64,000 bases of DNA from Dechloromonas hortensis (GCF_009469765.1 NZ_SSSQ01000014.1:51976-115975); one strand, 5' to 3'. Shown: positions 25,566 through 34,311, numbered from the stretch's first letter. A program made the numbers and translations. Notes: generated by a model not told the origin, from the letters alone.

Positions 25566-26972
25566 TCACCGCGAAGGAGAAGTGGGGAGCAACAGCGTAA
25601 AGCGGGTCACCCCATTCGTTGAACACACATCGACGTTGCCGCCATGCGCAAGAACAATTGATCGCGTAATGGCCAGTCCGAGACCCGAACTTTCCGTGGT
25701 TCGCAGACGCGAACTATCGACCCGATAAAAGCGGTCGAACAGTCGAGGCAGATGTTCAGCTGGAATCTCGCTCCCGGTATTTTCGACGGCAATACGTGTC
25801 AAACCGTCATCATATTTATCGATTTGCACTGTAACCCCCCCATCGCTCGGGGTGTGACGCAGCGCATTGGACAGCAGATTGCTGACCGCACGACGCAGCA
25901 TCAATCGGTCTCCGACGATTTGGCCGCTACCAGAGAGTGACAAGGCAATCGACTTCTCTTCAGCTAGCACGTCGTAATACTCCAGCAAATCGCCAATTTC
26001 TTCGGCGAGGTCTATCGGTTCCTGGCTAGGGATGATCTGGTTGTTGTCTGCCTTTGCCAGGAAGAGCATGTCGGAAATGGTACGCGACAAGCGTTCGAAC
26101 TCTTCTGCGTTCGATGCCAGGATGTCCCGGTAGTCCTCTGCAGAGCGTGCTTTCGAGAGCGTGACCTGAGTCTGGGTCAGCAGATTGCTGACCGGTGTTC
26201 GCAACTCATGGGCCAAGTCCGATGAAAAATCCGACAGGCGCTGAAAGGACTCCTCCAGGCGCGAAAGCATGCCATTCAGGGTATCGGCCAGATCAGCCAA
26301 TTCGCGTGGGATGGCTTCGACCGGCAAGCGAGTATGCAGGCGATTGGCGGTAATCTCGGCAGCCTGACGCTTAATGGCCAGCAACGGCAATAGGCCGCGC
26401 CGGACGACAAACCAGCCGAGCAATCCCATCGCCAGGGTTGCCAAGCTCATGAATCCCCACAAAGTTTGTCGGAAGGAAGTCATAAAGTGCTCGTGATGCG
26501 AAATTTCGGTGGCAATCACCACGGTATAACTGCTGCCTCCATCGGTGCCAAGTTTGACCGTTGATGAAATTCCCCGCCATGGCAGGCCGTCGTTGGTGCT
26601 CCATTTAAAGGGTTGCTCGCGCCTTGGCGTGGTGCGGGTAGTTAGTAGATCCTGCGGAAACACCATGGATTCGTTGGCATACAGCGTTTCACCATTCTGA
26701 TCATAGACAGCAACGATCAGTCCGTGATGCCCCGTCAGCGCATCATCCAATTGCTGGGTCAGCGTCTCGTTCGGCTGATTGCCCGGATCTCGTTCCAGAA
26801 TATGCCTTGCCAACTGCATTTTTCCATTCAGCACATCCAAATCCTGCTCTTCGAAGTGGCGTTCAACCGCATTACCGATAAGTAGGCCGAGCAGAAACAG
26901 TACGAAGGCCGAGGCTAGTGCAAACAGCAGGGTCAGGCGGAGCGTCAGGGAGGGACTGCGGGGCGGTGTCAA
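25566..26972 (-). CDS. copS: copper-sensing histidine kinase (CusS/CopS family)
   Basis: A 468-residue sensor kinase with two membrane segments (residues about 11-33 and 160-190) around a periplasmic sensor loop. A HAMP region follows, then the H-box SSDLAHELRTPVSNLL (His near 254), the N-box NLLSNALRHTPS and a G-box (SSGLGLAITRSI). It should phosphorylate the regulator encoded just upstream. The gene begins at TTG 26972, overlapping the regulator stop (TTGA), which indicates coupling. Family members respond to periplasmic Cu(I)/Ag(I). The neighbours fit this. Confidence 0.92.
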   Translation of the reverse strand: MTPPRSPSLTLRLTLLFALASAFVLFLLGLLIGNAVERHFEEQDLDVLNGKMQLARHILERDPGNQPNETLTQQLDDALTGHHGLIVAVYDQNGETLYANESMVFPQDLLTTRTTPRREQPFKWSTNDGLPWRGISSTVKLGTDGGSSYTVVIATEISHHEHFMTSFRQTLWGFMSLATLAMGLLGWFVVRRGLLPLLAIKRQAAEITANRLHTRLPVEAIPRELADLADTLNGMLSRLEESFQRLSDFSSDLAHELRTPVSNLLTQTQVTLSKARSAEDYRDILASNAEEFERLSRTISDMLFLAKADNNQIIPSQEPIDLAEEIGDLLEYYDVLAEEKSIALSLSGSGQIVGDRLMLRRAVSNLLSNALRHTPSDGGVTVQIDKYDDGLTRIAVENTGSEIPAEHLPRLFDRFYRVDSSRLRTTESSGLGLAITRSIVLAHGGNVDVCSTNGVTRFTLLLPTSPSR

Positions 26973-27646
26973 TCGGTAATCTCCAGAACATAGCCCATGC
27001 CGCGCACGGTACGAATCAATTTGGGTTCATACCCCTCGTCAATCTTGAGCCTGAGGCGTTTGATAGCGACCTCGATGACATTGGTGTCGCTGTCGAAATT
27101 CATGTCCCAGACCTGGGAGGCAATCAATGATCGGGGCAACACTTCGCCCTGGCGGCGTAATAGCAGTTCGAGCAGGGCGAATTCCTTGGCGGTCAGGTCG
27201 ATACGTTTGCCGGCGCGATTGACCCGGCGCCGCAGCAGGTCAAGTTCGAGGTCGGCGGCGCGCAAGAACTCGGACTCCTTCGCCTTGCCGCCCCGCCGTA
27301 GCAGGGTCCGGACTCGCGCCAGCAGTTCAGAGAATGCAAAGGGCTTGACCAGGTAGTCGTCAGCGCCCAATTCCAGTCCCTTGACCCGGTCCTCGACCTG
27401 GTCGCGTGCCGTCAGAAACAACACCGGCATTTCCTTGCCGGCCCGGCGTATCCCTTGCAGCACCTGCCAGCCGTCGATGCCCGGGAGCATGACGTCGAGG
27501 ATCGCCAGATCATAGGCCTCAGTGAGCGCCAGATGCAGCCCGTCGAGGCCATTGATGGCCAAATCCACGACGAAGCCTGCCTCGACCAACCCCTGCTTGA
27601 GGTAGGTGCCGGTTTTGGTTTCGTCTTCCACCACAAGAACTTTCAT
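26969..27646 (-). CDS. copR: copper response regulator (CusR/CopR family)
   Basis: A 225-residue OmpR-type regulator: receiver with the phospho-Asp in DLAILDVMLPG near residue 51, Lys in YLVKPFAF, and a winged-helix DNA-binding domain ending VRGMGYVLE. The start at ATG 27646 follows GGAGAG; the frame is open five codons further upstream. A CopR box at 27715-27730 lies 69 bases upstream, so it is probably autoregulated. It should also act on boxes 1 and 2. The broken paralogue at 10308-10663 shares long identical stretches. Confidence 0.94.
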   Translation of the reverse strand: MKVLVVEDETKTGTYLKQGLVEAGFVVDLAINGLDGLHLALTEAYDLAILDVMLPGIDGWQVLQGIRRAGKEMPVLFLTARDQVEDRVKGLELGADDYLVKPFAFSELLARVRTLLRRGGKAKESEFLRAADLELDLLRRRVNRAGKRIDLTAKEFALLELLLRRQGEVLPRSLIASQVWDMNFDSDTNVIEVAIKRLRLKIDEGYEPKLIRTVRGMGYVLEITD

Positions 27647-27714
27647 CGCTCTCTCCATCAATCATTGGCTATTAATGGCGCATTTTCCGTCGCTTTTGGA
27701 GGCTGATTGCCTAG

Positions 27715-27730
27715 ATTACGGAAATGTAAT
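27715..27730. promoter_or_regulatory. putative CopR operator 3 (copR promoter)
   Basis: ATTACGGAAATGTAAT is identical to the site at 10731. It is preceded by the same GCCTAG context, so more than the core is shared between the two promoters. Confidence 0.7.
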
Positions 27731-27805
27731 CCGCAAATCAGCCAGATGTTGGTTTGACAAAAGCAAGATGTCCACCATCGGAGCAAAAGACTCCGCAAAT
27801 TCCCA

Positions 27806-27952
27806 ATGGAGCCGGCTTTGTCATTGGAAGAGACACTGGGCATCATGGAGCGGGAAGTTGGGCAGCATTTCGATCCGGCGATCCATGCTGCCTTCCGGCG
27901 GGTTGCTCCGGTGCTGTACGAACAAGGCCAAACCAAGGACCATGCCCAATGA
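27806..27952 (+). pseudogene. C-terminal remnant of an HD-GYP-domain protein
   Basis: In this frame 48 residues read SLEETLGIMEREVGQHFDPA and AFRRVAPVLYEQ before a TGA. The G-x-HFDP block is the standard end of HD-GYP domains. No N-terminal part precedes it, so it is a leftover. The intact HD-GYP gene at 18401 has the related GSQFDPVAVDLF. Confidence 0.6.
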
Positions 27953-27993
27953 AGCCAGGAATTGAAGGCGATGCTTGAACGATATTTCAAAAT

Positions 27994-28022
27994 GAAACCG
28001 GCCCCCGAAGGAGCCGCTGAAT
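27994..28022. terminator. hairpin downstream of copK
   Basis: GGCCCCCGAAGGAGCC forms a stem-loop 20-40 bases beyond the copK stop. Reading leftward, the stem is followed by TTTCATTTT. It probably terminates copK transcription. Confidence 0.45.
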
Positions 28023-28039
28023 TCACGTGACGTGGGAAA

Positions 28040-28327
28040 TCAACCGCCCTGATGACCTTCCTTCAACAGGTTGTCGAGGCGCATAACTTCGTCGCCGTGC
28101 ATGATGATCTTCTGACCATCCTTGGTTTCCATTACGGTGTCTTTGTTCATGCGGGTGGCACGACCGTACTTATCTTCCATACCCATTTTCCCATCTTTGA
28201 AGATGTAGACCGTCGAGCCGTCTTTCAACTCAATCACCTGTTTTGCCGCAGCACGAGCCGCATCGGATGCGAAGGCAGTCACCGAGACTGCGCTCATCAA
28301 GGCAACCACCAGCATTTTTTTCAGCAT
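28040..28327 (-). CDS. copK: CopK-like periplasmic copper-binding protein
   Basis: A 95-residue protein with signal peptide (MLKKMLVVALMSAVSVTAFA). The mature domain KDGKMGMEDKYGRATRM...VMETKDGQKIIMHGDEVMRL matches the Met-rich beta-sandwich of CopK from Cupriavidus. CopK binds Cu(I) with several Met residues and is strongly induced by copper. The start at ATG 28327 is chosen for the signal peptide and the GGAGA upstream. It is a single gene oriented like copRS. Confidence 0.92.
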   Translation of the reverse strand: MLKKMLVVALMSAVSVTAFASDAARAAAKQVIELKDGSTVYIFKDGKMGMEDKYGRATRMNKDTVMETKDGQKIIMHGDEVMRLDNLLKEGHQGG

Positions 28328-28432
28328 TTCAATCTCCTCAGGAAGTTGTACTGCAATATGAATATTAGGGAGTTGTTCCTGACAATTTGCCAACCGCTGG
28401 ATGACGATTCCATCACCCGGCAGTCAGGTTGA

Positions 28433-28825
28433 TCATCCGCGCTGGTAGACAGGGTTTTCGGTCACGTAGACGGTGATGTCGTCGGCGCCGGATACAATCT
28501 TGGAGAGCGGGAACGGTGTGGTACCGAGCGTATCGAAGGTCCAGACGACACTCTTGCCACCAACATTTATCTTGATGGTCTCCAGACGCGTGACATTCAG
28601 ATATTTGCTACCGCTGGGTAGGGTGACCTCGCGGTCAGCATTCTTCGTGGCAGCGTAGCCAAACGAAGCCAGTTGATTGGCCGTCGGAGCGGTCTTGGTT
28701 TCCGAAACGTGGCTCAGCCAGTGGTTGGCGCCGCCCTCGGAATAATCCTCGTGAGCGTAGCTTGTTCCGACAGTAGCGAGGCTGAGCGCAGCAATCAGGG
28801 CCAGTTGGGAAAATTTCGTTTTCAT
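28433..28825 (-). CDS. CzcE/CopH-like periplasmic metal-binding protein
   Basis: A 130-residue secreted protein with signal peptide ending SYAHEDY. The mature part (NVGGKSVVWTFDTLGTTPFP; TVYVTENPVYQRG) matches the CzcE/CopH family, which binds Cu(II)/Zn(II) in the periplasm. It has a strong Shine-Dalgarno (AAAGGAGAG) before ATG 28825. It lies just left of the Tn21-like transposon and downstream of no visible promoter box. Confidence 0.85.
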   Translation of the reverse strand: MKTKFSQLALIAALSLATVGTSYAHEDYSEGGANHWLSHVSETKTAPTANQLASFGYAATKNADREVTLPSGSKYLNVTRLETIKINVGGKSVVWTFDTLGTTPFPLSKIVSGADDITVYVTENPVYQRG

Positions 28826-28923
28826 GGTTCTCTCCTTTTGACATCGGGTTAATCGTGTCGGACTCATTTCGTCCAACCGTGATGCCATCTTAGGATTGCG
28901 ATACCAACAGGACGCTGACCCCC

Positions 28924-28980
28924 GAGTTACGTTTTTGAAAGGTTTGAGACGCAAATTGTCAGGAAGCAAACTGTCGATTT
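28924..28980. repeat. 57-bp repeat, copy A
   Basis: It pairs with 61574-61630 in direct orientation: an 18-bp block with one mismatch, a divergent 11-bp spacer and a 19-bp identical block AAATTGTCAGGAAGCAAAC. Copy A ends exactly where the Tn21-like transposon begins. Confidence 0.75.
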
Positions 28981-29018
28981 GGGGTCTGCTCACGAAACGG
29001 AAAAAATCGTACGCTAAG
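28981..29018 (+). repeat. left 38-bp inverted repeat of the Tn21-like transposon
   Basis: It begins GGGGTCTGCTCACGAAACGG and includes the stop codon of tnpR. It differs from the right repeat at one position only. Confidence 0.95.
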
Positions 29019-29649
29019 ACCCATTGAGTTGCTTGCGCCGGCCTTCCAGCAGCTTCCGACCGTCTTCCCGCAGGGAGCCGTCCGGCCCGACATGCCGATA
29101 GAGGGTCTGGCGGGTGACGTCCAGTTCCTCGCATAATTCGCTGACTTTCGTCCCGGGCTGGCCCATGGCCGCCATCGCCAACCGGACTTTCGCCGGTGTC
29201 ATTTTGAATGGCGCACCGCCTTTGCGGCCCCGCGCCCGCGCCGACGCCAGTCCAGCCTTGGTGCGCTCCGAAATCAGTTCTCGCTCGAATTCCGCGAGCG
29301 CCGCAAAAATGCCGAACACCAGTTTGCCGGCGGGCGTCGTGGTATCGATGGAAGCGCCGTGCCCGGTGAGCACTTTGAAACCAATGCCGCGTTGCGTCAG
29401 GTCATGCACGGTGTTGATGAGATGGCGCAGATTCCGGCCCAGTCGATCAAGCTTCCAGACCACCAGGGTATCCCCTTCGCGCAGCGCCTTGAGCATCGCC
29501 GTCAGACCTGGCCGATCATCGAGCCGCCCCGATGCATGGTCCTCATAGATGTGACCCGGCACAACGCCGGCGGCGATGAGCGCGTCCCGTTGCAGGTCAA
29601 CACTTTGCGACCCGTCGGACTTCGAGACCCGCATGTAGCCAATAAACAT
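29014..29649 (-). CDS. tnpR: TnpR serine resolvase of the Tn21-like transposon
   Basis: A 211-residue serine resolvase. The catalytic Ser is in IGYMRVSK, the conserved Arg-rich loop is LVVWKLDRLGRNL, and the E-helix is AEFERELISERTKAGL. A C-terminal helix-turn-helix follows (VSELCEELDVTRQTLYRHV). It resolves cointegrates at res, immediately upstream at about 29650-29689. Its orientation is away from tnpA and its 3' end lies in the left repeat. That differs from Tn21 and Tn501, where tnpR and tnpA are adjacent and co-directed. The start at ATG 29649 is preferred over an upstream GTG. Confidence 0.93.
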   Translation of the reverse strand: MFIGYMRVSKSDGSQSVDLQRDALIAAGVVPGHIYEDHASGRLDDRPGLTAMLKALREGDTLVVWKLDRLGRNLRHLINTVHDLTQRGIGFKVLTGHGASIDTTTPAGKLVFGIFAALAEFERELISERTKAGLASARARGRKGGAPFKMTPAKVRLAMAAMGQPGTKVSELCEELDVTRQTLYRHVGPDGSLREDGRKLLEGRRKQLNGS

Positions 29650-29689
29650 GACCGTCACCTAAACGTTCGATTGTGTGACATACAAAAGC
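29650..29689. other. left half of the res region of the Tn21-like transposon
   Basis: The AT-rich stretch upstream of tnpR contains CGTTCGATTGTGTGACATA, resembling a resolvase half-site (compare ATAATCGAACGTATATGTGAC before tniR). It is cut at 29689 by the Tn5053-like element. The other half should lie after 38747. Confidence 0.65.
29685..29689. repeat. 5-bp target duplication AAAGC, left copy
   Basis: AAAGC directly precedes the left repeat of the Tn5053-like element and recurs directly after its right repeat at 38743-38747. Confidence 0.9.
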
Positions 29690-29714
29690 TGTCATTCAGA
29701 AGACGACTGCACCA
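29690..29714 (+). repeat. left terminal repeat of the Tn5053-like element
   Basis: TGTCATTCAGAAGACGACTG lacks two T bases present in the right repeat (TGTCATTTTCAGAAG). The rest of the end, including CTGACAG and ATATCAGG boxes before tniA, is as expected for tni ends. Confidence 0.9.
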
Positions 29715-29828
29715 ATCAACGAGACATGAAGCCTGCTGTGCATACGGCTCCTGACAGCCCGATATCAGGACTCCTCTGCACGAAACTCGTCTATGCTCAA
29801 TACTCGTGTGCACCAAAGCGAGGCGAGC

Positions 29829-31511
29829 ATGGCGACCGATACCGTACCGATTGCCGAGCGCGGCGTAGCCACCCTGTCAGAACAGGCATGGGAGCGTGCT
29901 CGCTGCCGCGCGGAGATCATTGGGCCGTTGGCGCAGTCGGAGACGGTCGGGCATGAAGCGGCCGACGCAGCAGCCCAGGCGCTGGGTCTGTCCCGGCGGC
30001 AGGTCTACGTCCTGATCCGCCGTGCCCGGCAAGGTTCGGGGCTGGTCACTGATTTGGCTCTTGGACAGTCGAGCGGTGGCAAAGGTAAAGGCCGCTTGCC
30101 GGAGTCGGTCGAACGAATCATCCGCGAGCTACTGCAAAAGCGCTTCCTGACCAAGCAGAAGCGCAGCTTGGCGGCGTTCCACCGTGAAGTTGCGCGGGTG
30201 TGCAAGCTGCAAAAGCTGCGGATGCCGGCGCGCAACACGGTCGCGTTGCGGATCGCCAGCCTTGATCCACTCAAGACCACTCGACTTCGGGAAGGCCAGG
30301 ATGCGTCCCGCATCCTGCAAGGTGTTGGCGGTGTTCCTCCGCCAGTCTCCGCACCGCTGGAGCAGGTACAGATCGACCACACAGTCATCGACCTGATCGT
30401 GGTGGACGAGCGCGACCGGCAACCGATTGGCCGTCCGTACCTGACCCTCGCCATCGACGTGTTCACCCGCTGCGTGGTTGGCATGGTGGTCACGTTAGAA
30501 GCGCCATCTGCCGTCTCGGTCGGCCTGTGCCTCGCACACGCCGGTTGCGACAAGCGCCCTTGGTTGGAAAGGTTGGACGTGGAAATGGACTGGCCGATGA
30601 GCGGCAAGCCCGCGCTGCTCTACCTGGACAACGCGGCCGAATTCAAGAGCGAGGCGCTACGCCGTGGCTGCGAGCAGCATGGCATCCGGTTGGACTATCG
30701 GCCTCTCGGGCAGCCGCACTATGGCGGCATCGTGGAACGGATCATCGGCACGGCGATGCAAATGATCCACGACGAATTGCCGGGGACGACCTTCTCCAAC
30801 CCTGACCAGCGCGGGGAATACGCCTCCGAGAAGATGGCCGCCCTGACACTGCGCGAGCTGGAACGCTGGCTCGCATTGGCGGTTGGCACCTATCACGGCT
30901 CCGTGCACAACGGCCTGCTCCAACCGCCGGCCGCACGCTGGGCCGAAGCTGTCGCGCGTACCGGCGTTCCAACCGTCATCACTCGCACCACGGCTTTTCT
31001 GGTCGATTTCCTGCCCGTCCTCCGCCGCACCCTGACCCGCACTGGCTTCGTCATCGACCACATCCACTACTACGCCGATGCGCTCAAGCCGTGGATAGCT
31101 CGGCGCGACCGCCTGCCTGCGTTCCTGATCCGGCGCGACCCACGCGACATCAGCCGCATTTGGGTACTGGAGCCGGAGGGGCAGCACTATCTGGAAATTC
31201 CATACCGTACCTTGTCGCACCCGGCTGTCACCCTCTGGGAACAACGGCAGGCGCTGGCGAAATTGCGGCAGCAAGGGCGCGAACAGGTGGATGAGTCGGC
31301 GCTGTTCCGCATGATCGGGCAGATGCGCGAAATCGTGACCACTGCGCAGAAAGCCACGCGCAAGGCGCGGCGCGACGCGGATCGACGCCAGCATCTCAAG
31401 TCAACGGAACAACCTGTCAAAACCACGCCACCAGCGGACACGGACATGGCAGACCCGCAGGCGGACAACCAGCCACCTGCCAAACCGTTCGACCAGATTG
31501 AGGAGTGGTAG
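29829..31511 (+). CDS. tniA: TniA DDE transposase
   Basis: A 560-residue transposase of the Mu/Tn7-related Tn402 family. It has N-terminal helix-turn-helix domains (ALGLSRRQVYVLIRRARQGSG) and an integrase-type catalytic core with Asp in EQVQIDHTVIDLIVVDE, Asp in LYLDNAAEFKSEAL and Glu in the YGGIVERIIGTA block. It ends PFDQIEEW as in known TniA. The start is ATG 29829 after GAGGCGAGC; the frame opens 12 codons earlier but within the transposon end. It acts with TniB and TniQ. Confidence 0.96.
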   Translation: MATDTVPIAERGVATLSEQAWERARCRAEIIGPLAQSETVGHEAADAAAQALGLSRRQVYVLIRRARQGSGLVTDLALGQSSGGKGKGRLPESVERIIRELLQKRFLTKQKRSLAAFHREVARVCKLQKLRMPARNTVALRIASLDPLKTTRLREGQDASRILQGVGGVPPPVSAPLEQVQIDHTVIDLIVVDERDRQPIGRPYLTLAIDVFTRCVVGMVVTLEAPSAVSVGLCLAHAGCDKRPWLERLDVEMDWPMSGKPALLYLDNAAEFKSEALRRGCEQHGIRLDYRPLGQPHYGGIVERIIGTAMQMIHDELPGTTFSNPDQRGEYASEKMAALTLRELERWLALAVGTYHGSVHNGLLQPPAARWAEAVARTGVPTVITRTTAFLVDFLPVLRRTLTRTGFVIDHIHYYADALKPWIARRDRLPAFLIRRDPRDISRIWVLEPEGQHYLEIPYRTLSHPAVTLWEQRQALAKLRQQGREQVDESALFRMIGQMREIVTTAQKATRKARRDADRRQHLKSTEQPVKTTPPADTDMADPQADNQPPAKPFDQIEEW

Positions 31512-31513
31512 CC

Positions 31514-32422
31514 GTGGACGAATATCCCATCATCGACCTGTCCCACCTGCTGCCGGCGGCCCAGGGCTTGGCCCGTCTCCCGGCGGACGAGCGCATCCAT
31601 CGCCTTCGCGCCGACCGCTGGATCGGCTATCCGCGAGCAGTCGAGGCGTTGAACCGGCTGGAAGCCCTGTATACGTGGCCAAACAAACAACGCATGCCCA
31701 ACCTGCTGTTGGTCGGTCCAACCAACAACGGCAAGTCGATGATCGTCGAGAAGTTCCGCCGCGCCCACCCGGCCAGCTCCGACGCCGACCAGGAGCACAT
31801 CCCGGTATTGGTCGTGCAGATGCCGTCCGAGCCATCGGTGATCCGCTTCTACGTCGCGCTGCTCGCGGCGATGGGAGCACCATTGCGACCGCGCCCACGG
31901 CTGCCGGAAATAGAGCAACTGGCGCTGACACTGCTGCGCAAGCTCGGTGTGCGTTTGCTGGTGATCGACGAGCTGCACAACGTCCTGGCCGGCAACAGCG
32001 TCAACCGCCGGGAATTCCTCAACCTGCTGCGCTTCCTCGGCAACGAATTGCGCATCCCGCTGGTCGGTGTGGGCACACGCGACGCCTACCTGGCCATCCG
32101 CTCGGATGACCAGTTGGAAAATCGCTTCGAGCCGATGATGCTGCCGGTGTGGGAGGCCAACGACGATTGCTGTTCACTGCTGGCCAGCTTCGCGGCTTCG
32201 CTCCCGCTGCGGCGACCTTCGTCGATTGCCACGCTGGACATGGCTCGCTACCTGCTCACGCGCAGCGAGGGCACTATTGGCGAGCTGGCGCACCTATTGA
32301 TGGCGGCGGCCGTGGCCGCCGTGGAGAGTGGTGAGGAAGCGATCAACCACCGCACGCTCAGCATGGCCGATTACACCGGTCCCAGCGAGCGGCGGCGGCA
32401 ATTCGAGCGGGAACTGATGTGA
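31514..32422 (+). CDS. tniB: TniB transposition ATPase
   Basis: A 302-residue AAA+ ATPase with Walker A GPTNNGKSM (about residue 70) and Walker B LLVIDELHNVLAG. It is related to MuB and TnsC and selects the target for TniA. The start is GTG 31514, giving the usual MDEYPIIDLSHLL N-terminus; a GTG at 31505 is also in frame. It follows tniA by two bases and overlaps tniQ by four. Confidence 0.95.
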   Translation: MDEYPIIDLSHLLPAAQGLARLPADERIHRLRADRWIGYPRAVEALNRLEALYTWPNKQRMPNLLLVGPTNNGKSMIVEKFRRAHPASSDADQEHIPVLVVQMPSEPSVIRFYVALLAAMGAPLRPRPRLPEIEQLALTLLRKLGVRLLVIDELHNVLAGNSVNRREFLNLLRFLGNELRIPLVGVGTRDAYLAIRSDDQLENRFEPMMLPVWEANDDCCSLLASFAASLPLRRPSSIATLDMARYLLTRSEGTIGELAHLLMAAAVAAVESGEEAINHRTLSMADYTGPSERRRQFERELM

Positions 32423-33636
32423 AGCCAGCGCCACGCTGGCCACTGCATCCGGCACCCAGGGAAGCCGAAGCCCTGTCTTCGTGGCTCAACCGCGTGGCCC
32501 TTTGCTATCACATGGAAGTGTCCGAGCTGCTGGAGCACGATCTTGGTCACGGCCAGGTTGATGACCTGGACACCGCGCCACCACTGGCGCTGCTGGCGAT
32601 GCTCTCCCAGCGGAGCGGTATCGAGCTGGATCGGCTGCGCTGCATGAGTTTCGCCGGCTGGGTGCCTTGGCTACTGGACAGCCTTGATGATCAGATTCCA
32701 GCCGCATTGGAAACCTATGCGTTCCAGCTCTCGGTACTGCTGCCGAGACTCCGCCGTAAGACGCGATCCATCACGAGCTGGCGTGCCTGGCTGCCCACCC
32801 AACCGATACACCGCGCCTGTCCGCTCTGCCTGAACGATCCGGAGAACCAAGCCGTACTGCTCGCGTGGAAGCTGCCCCTGATGCTGAGCTGCCCACTGCA
32901 TGGCTGCTGGCTGGAATCCTATTGGGGCGTGCCAGGGCGGTTTCTCGGCTGGGAGAACGCCGACGCCGAACCGCGCACTGCCAGCGACGCGATTGCGGCG
33001 ATGGACCAGCGTACCTGGCAGGCACTGACGACCGGCCACGTGGAGTTGCCGCGCCGACGCATCCACGCCGGATTGTGGTTTAGGCTGCTACGCACGCTGC
33101 TCGATGAGCTGAACACCCCGCTTTCGACGTGCGGCACCTACGCGGGGTATCTCCGCCAAATCTGGGAATGCTGCGGGCATCCGCTGCGTGCTGGGCAAAG
33201 TCTGTGGCGACCGTATGAAACCCTGAACCCGGCAGTACGGTTGCAGATGCTGGAGGCGGCGGCAACGGCAATCAGCTTGATTGAGGTGAGGGATATAAGC
33301 CCGCCAGGCGAGCACGCAAAGCTATTCTGGTCCGAGCCCCAAACCGGGTTCACCAGTGGCCTGCCGGCGAAAGCGCCGAAGCCCGAACCCGTCGATCACT
33401 GGCAGCGTGCAATCCAGGCCATTGATGAGGCCATCATTGAAGCACGACACAACCCCGAGACGGCACGCTCGCTGTTCGCGTTGGCTTCCTATGGTCGGCG
33501 CGACCCCGCTTCCTTGGAACAGTTGCGCGCCACCTTCGCGAAGGAAGGCATCCCCCCGGAATTTCTGTCACATTATGAGCCTAGCCTACCCTTTGCATGC
33601 CTTAGACAGAATGACGGGTTAAGTGACAAATTTTGA
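32419..33636 (+). CDS. tniQ: TniQ transposition protein
   Basis: A 405-residue TniQ-family protein (related to TnsD) needed for Tn5053-type transposition. The N-terminus PREAEALSSWLNRVAL and the zinc-binding CPLCLNDPENQ...SCPLHGCWL (two Cys pairs plus His) are typical. It starts at GTG 32419 overlapping the tniB stop. The resolvase gene follows after a 60-base res-like interval. Confidence 0.95.
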   Translation: MKPAPRWPLHPAPREAEALSSWLNRVALCYHMEVSELLEHDLGHGQVDDLDTAPPLALLAMLSQRSGIELDRLRCMSFAGWVPWLLDSLDDQIPAALETYAFQLSVLLPRLRRKTRSITSWRAWLPTQPIHRACPLCLNDPENQAVLLAWKLPLMLSCPLHGCWLESYWGVPGRFLGWENADAEPRTASDAIAAMDQRTWQALTTGHVELPRRRIHAGLWFRLLRTLLDELNTPLSTCGTYAGYLRQIWECCGHPLRAGQSLWRPYETLNPAVRLQMLEAAATAISLIEVRDISPPGEHAKLFWSEPQTGFTSGLPAKAPKPEPVDHWQRAIQAIDEAIIEARHNPETARSLFALASYGRRDPASLEQLRATFAKEGIPPEFLSHYEPSLPFACLRQNDGLSDKF

Positions 33637-33696
33637 CGTGCAGAGCTTCCCGATGCAAACTGTCACATAATCGAACGTATATGTGACAGGTACAAG
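33637..33696. other. res site for TniR
   Basis: The 60 bases between tniQ and tniR contain GATGCAAACTGTCACATAA and CGAACGTATATGTGACAGG, with repeated TGTCAC/GTGAC words expected of resolvase subsites. This is the usual tniR res position. Confidence 0.65.
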
Positions 33697-34311
33697 ATGC
33701 TGATTGGCTACATGCGAGTATCGAAGGCGGATGGCTCCCAGGCGACGGACTTGCAGCGCGATGCGCTGGTCGCGGCCGGTGTTGATCCGGCGCATCTCTA
33801 TGAAGACCAAGCGTCCGGAAAACGCGAGGATCGTCCCGGTCTGGCGAGCTGTCTGAAGGCACTACGGCCAGGCGACACGTTGGTCGTTTGGAAACTGGAT
33901 CGGCTCGGGCGCGACCTGCGCCATCTGATCAATACCGTCCATGACCTGACCGGACGCGGCATCGGCCTCAAGGTGCTGACCGGGCACGGCGCGGCCATTG
34001 ACACCACGACCGCCGCCGGCAAGCTGGTCTTCGGTATCTTCGCCGCGCTGGCCGAGTTCGAGCGCGAGTTGATCGCCGAGCGCACCGTGGCGGGCCTGGC
34101 CTCAGCACGGGCACGCGGCCGGAAAGGCGGCCGGCCGTTCAAGATGACCGCCGCCAAGCTGCGGCTGGCGATGGCGGCAATGGGGCAGTCAGAGACCAAG
34201 GTCGGCGACCTGTGCCAGGAACTTGGCATCACGCGGCAGACCCTGTATCGGCATATTTCACCCAAGGGCGAGCTACGTCCAGATGGCGAGAAGCTACTCA
34301 GCCGAATTTGA
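33697..34311 (+). CDS. tniR: TniR serine resolvase
   Basis: A 204-residue serine resolvase of the Tn5053 element with IGYMRVSK, VVWKLDRLGRDL, AEFERELIAERT and a C-terminal helix-turn-helix (CQELGITRQTLYRHI). It resolves tni cointegrates at the preceding res. It is closely related to the outer TnpR at 29014 (both share long blocks such as FGIFAALAEFEREL), so the two systems might cross-react. That is an inference. Confidence 0.95.
   Translation: MLIGYMRVSKADGSQATDLQRDALVAAGVDPAHLYEDQASGKREDRPGLASCLKALRPGDTLVVWKLDRLGRDLRHLINTVHDLTGRGIGLKVLTGHGAAIDTTTAAGKLVFGIFAALAEFERELIAERTVAGLASARARGRKGGRPFKMTAAKLRLAMAAMGQSETKVGDLCQELGITRQTLYRHISPKGELRPDGEKLLSRI

Noticed and set aside
29793..29828. Upstream start for TniA
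   Set aside because: It lies within the conserved transposon end and known TniA proteins begin at the ATG at 29829.
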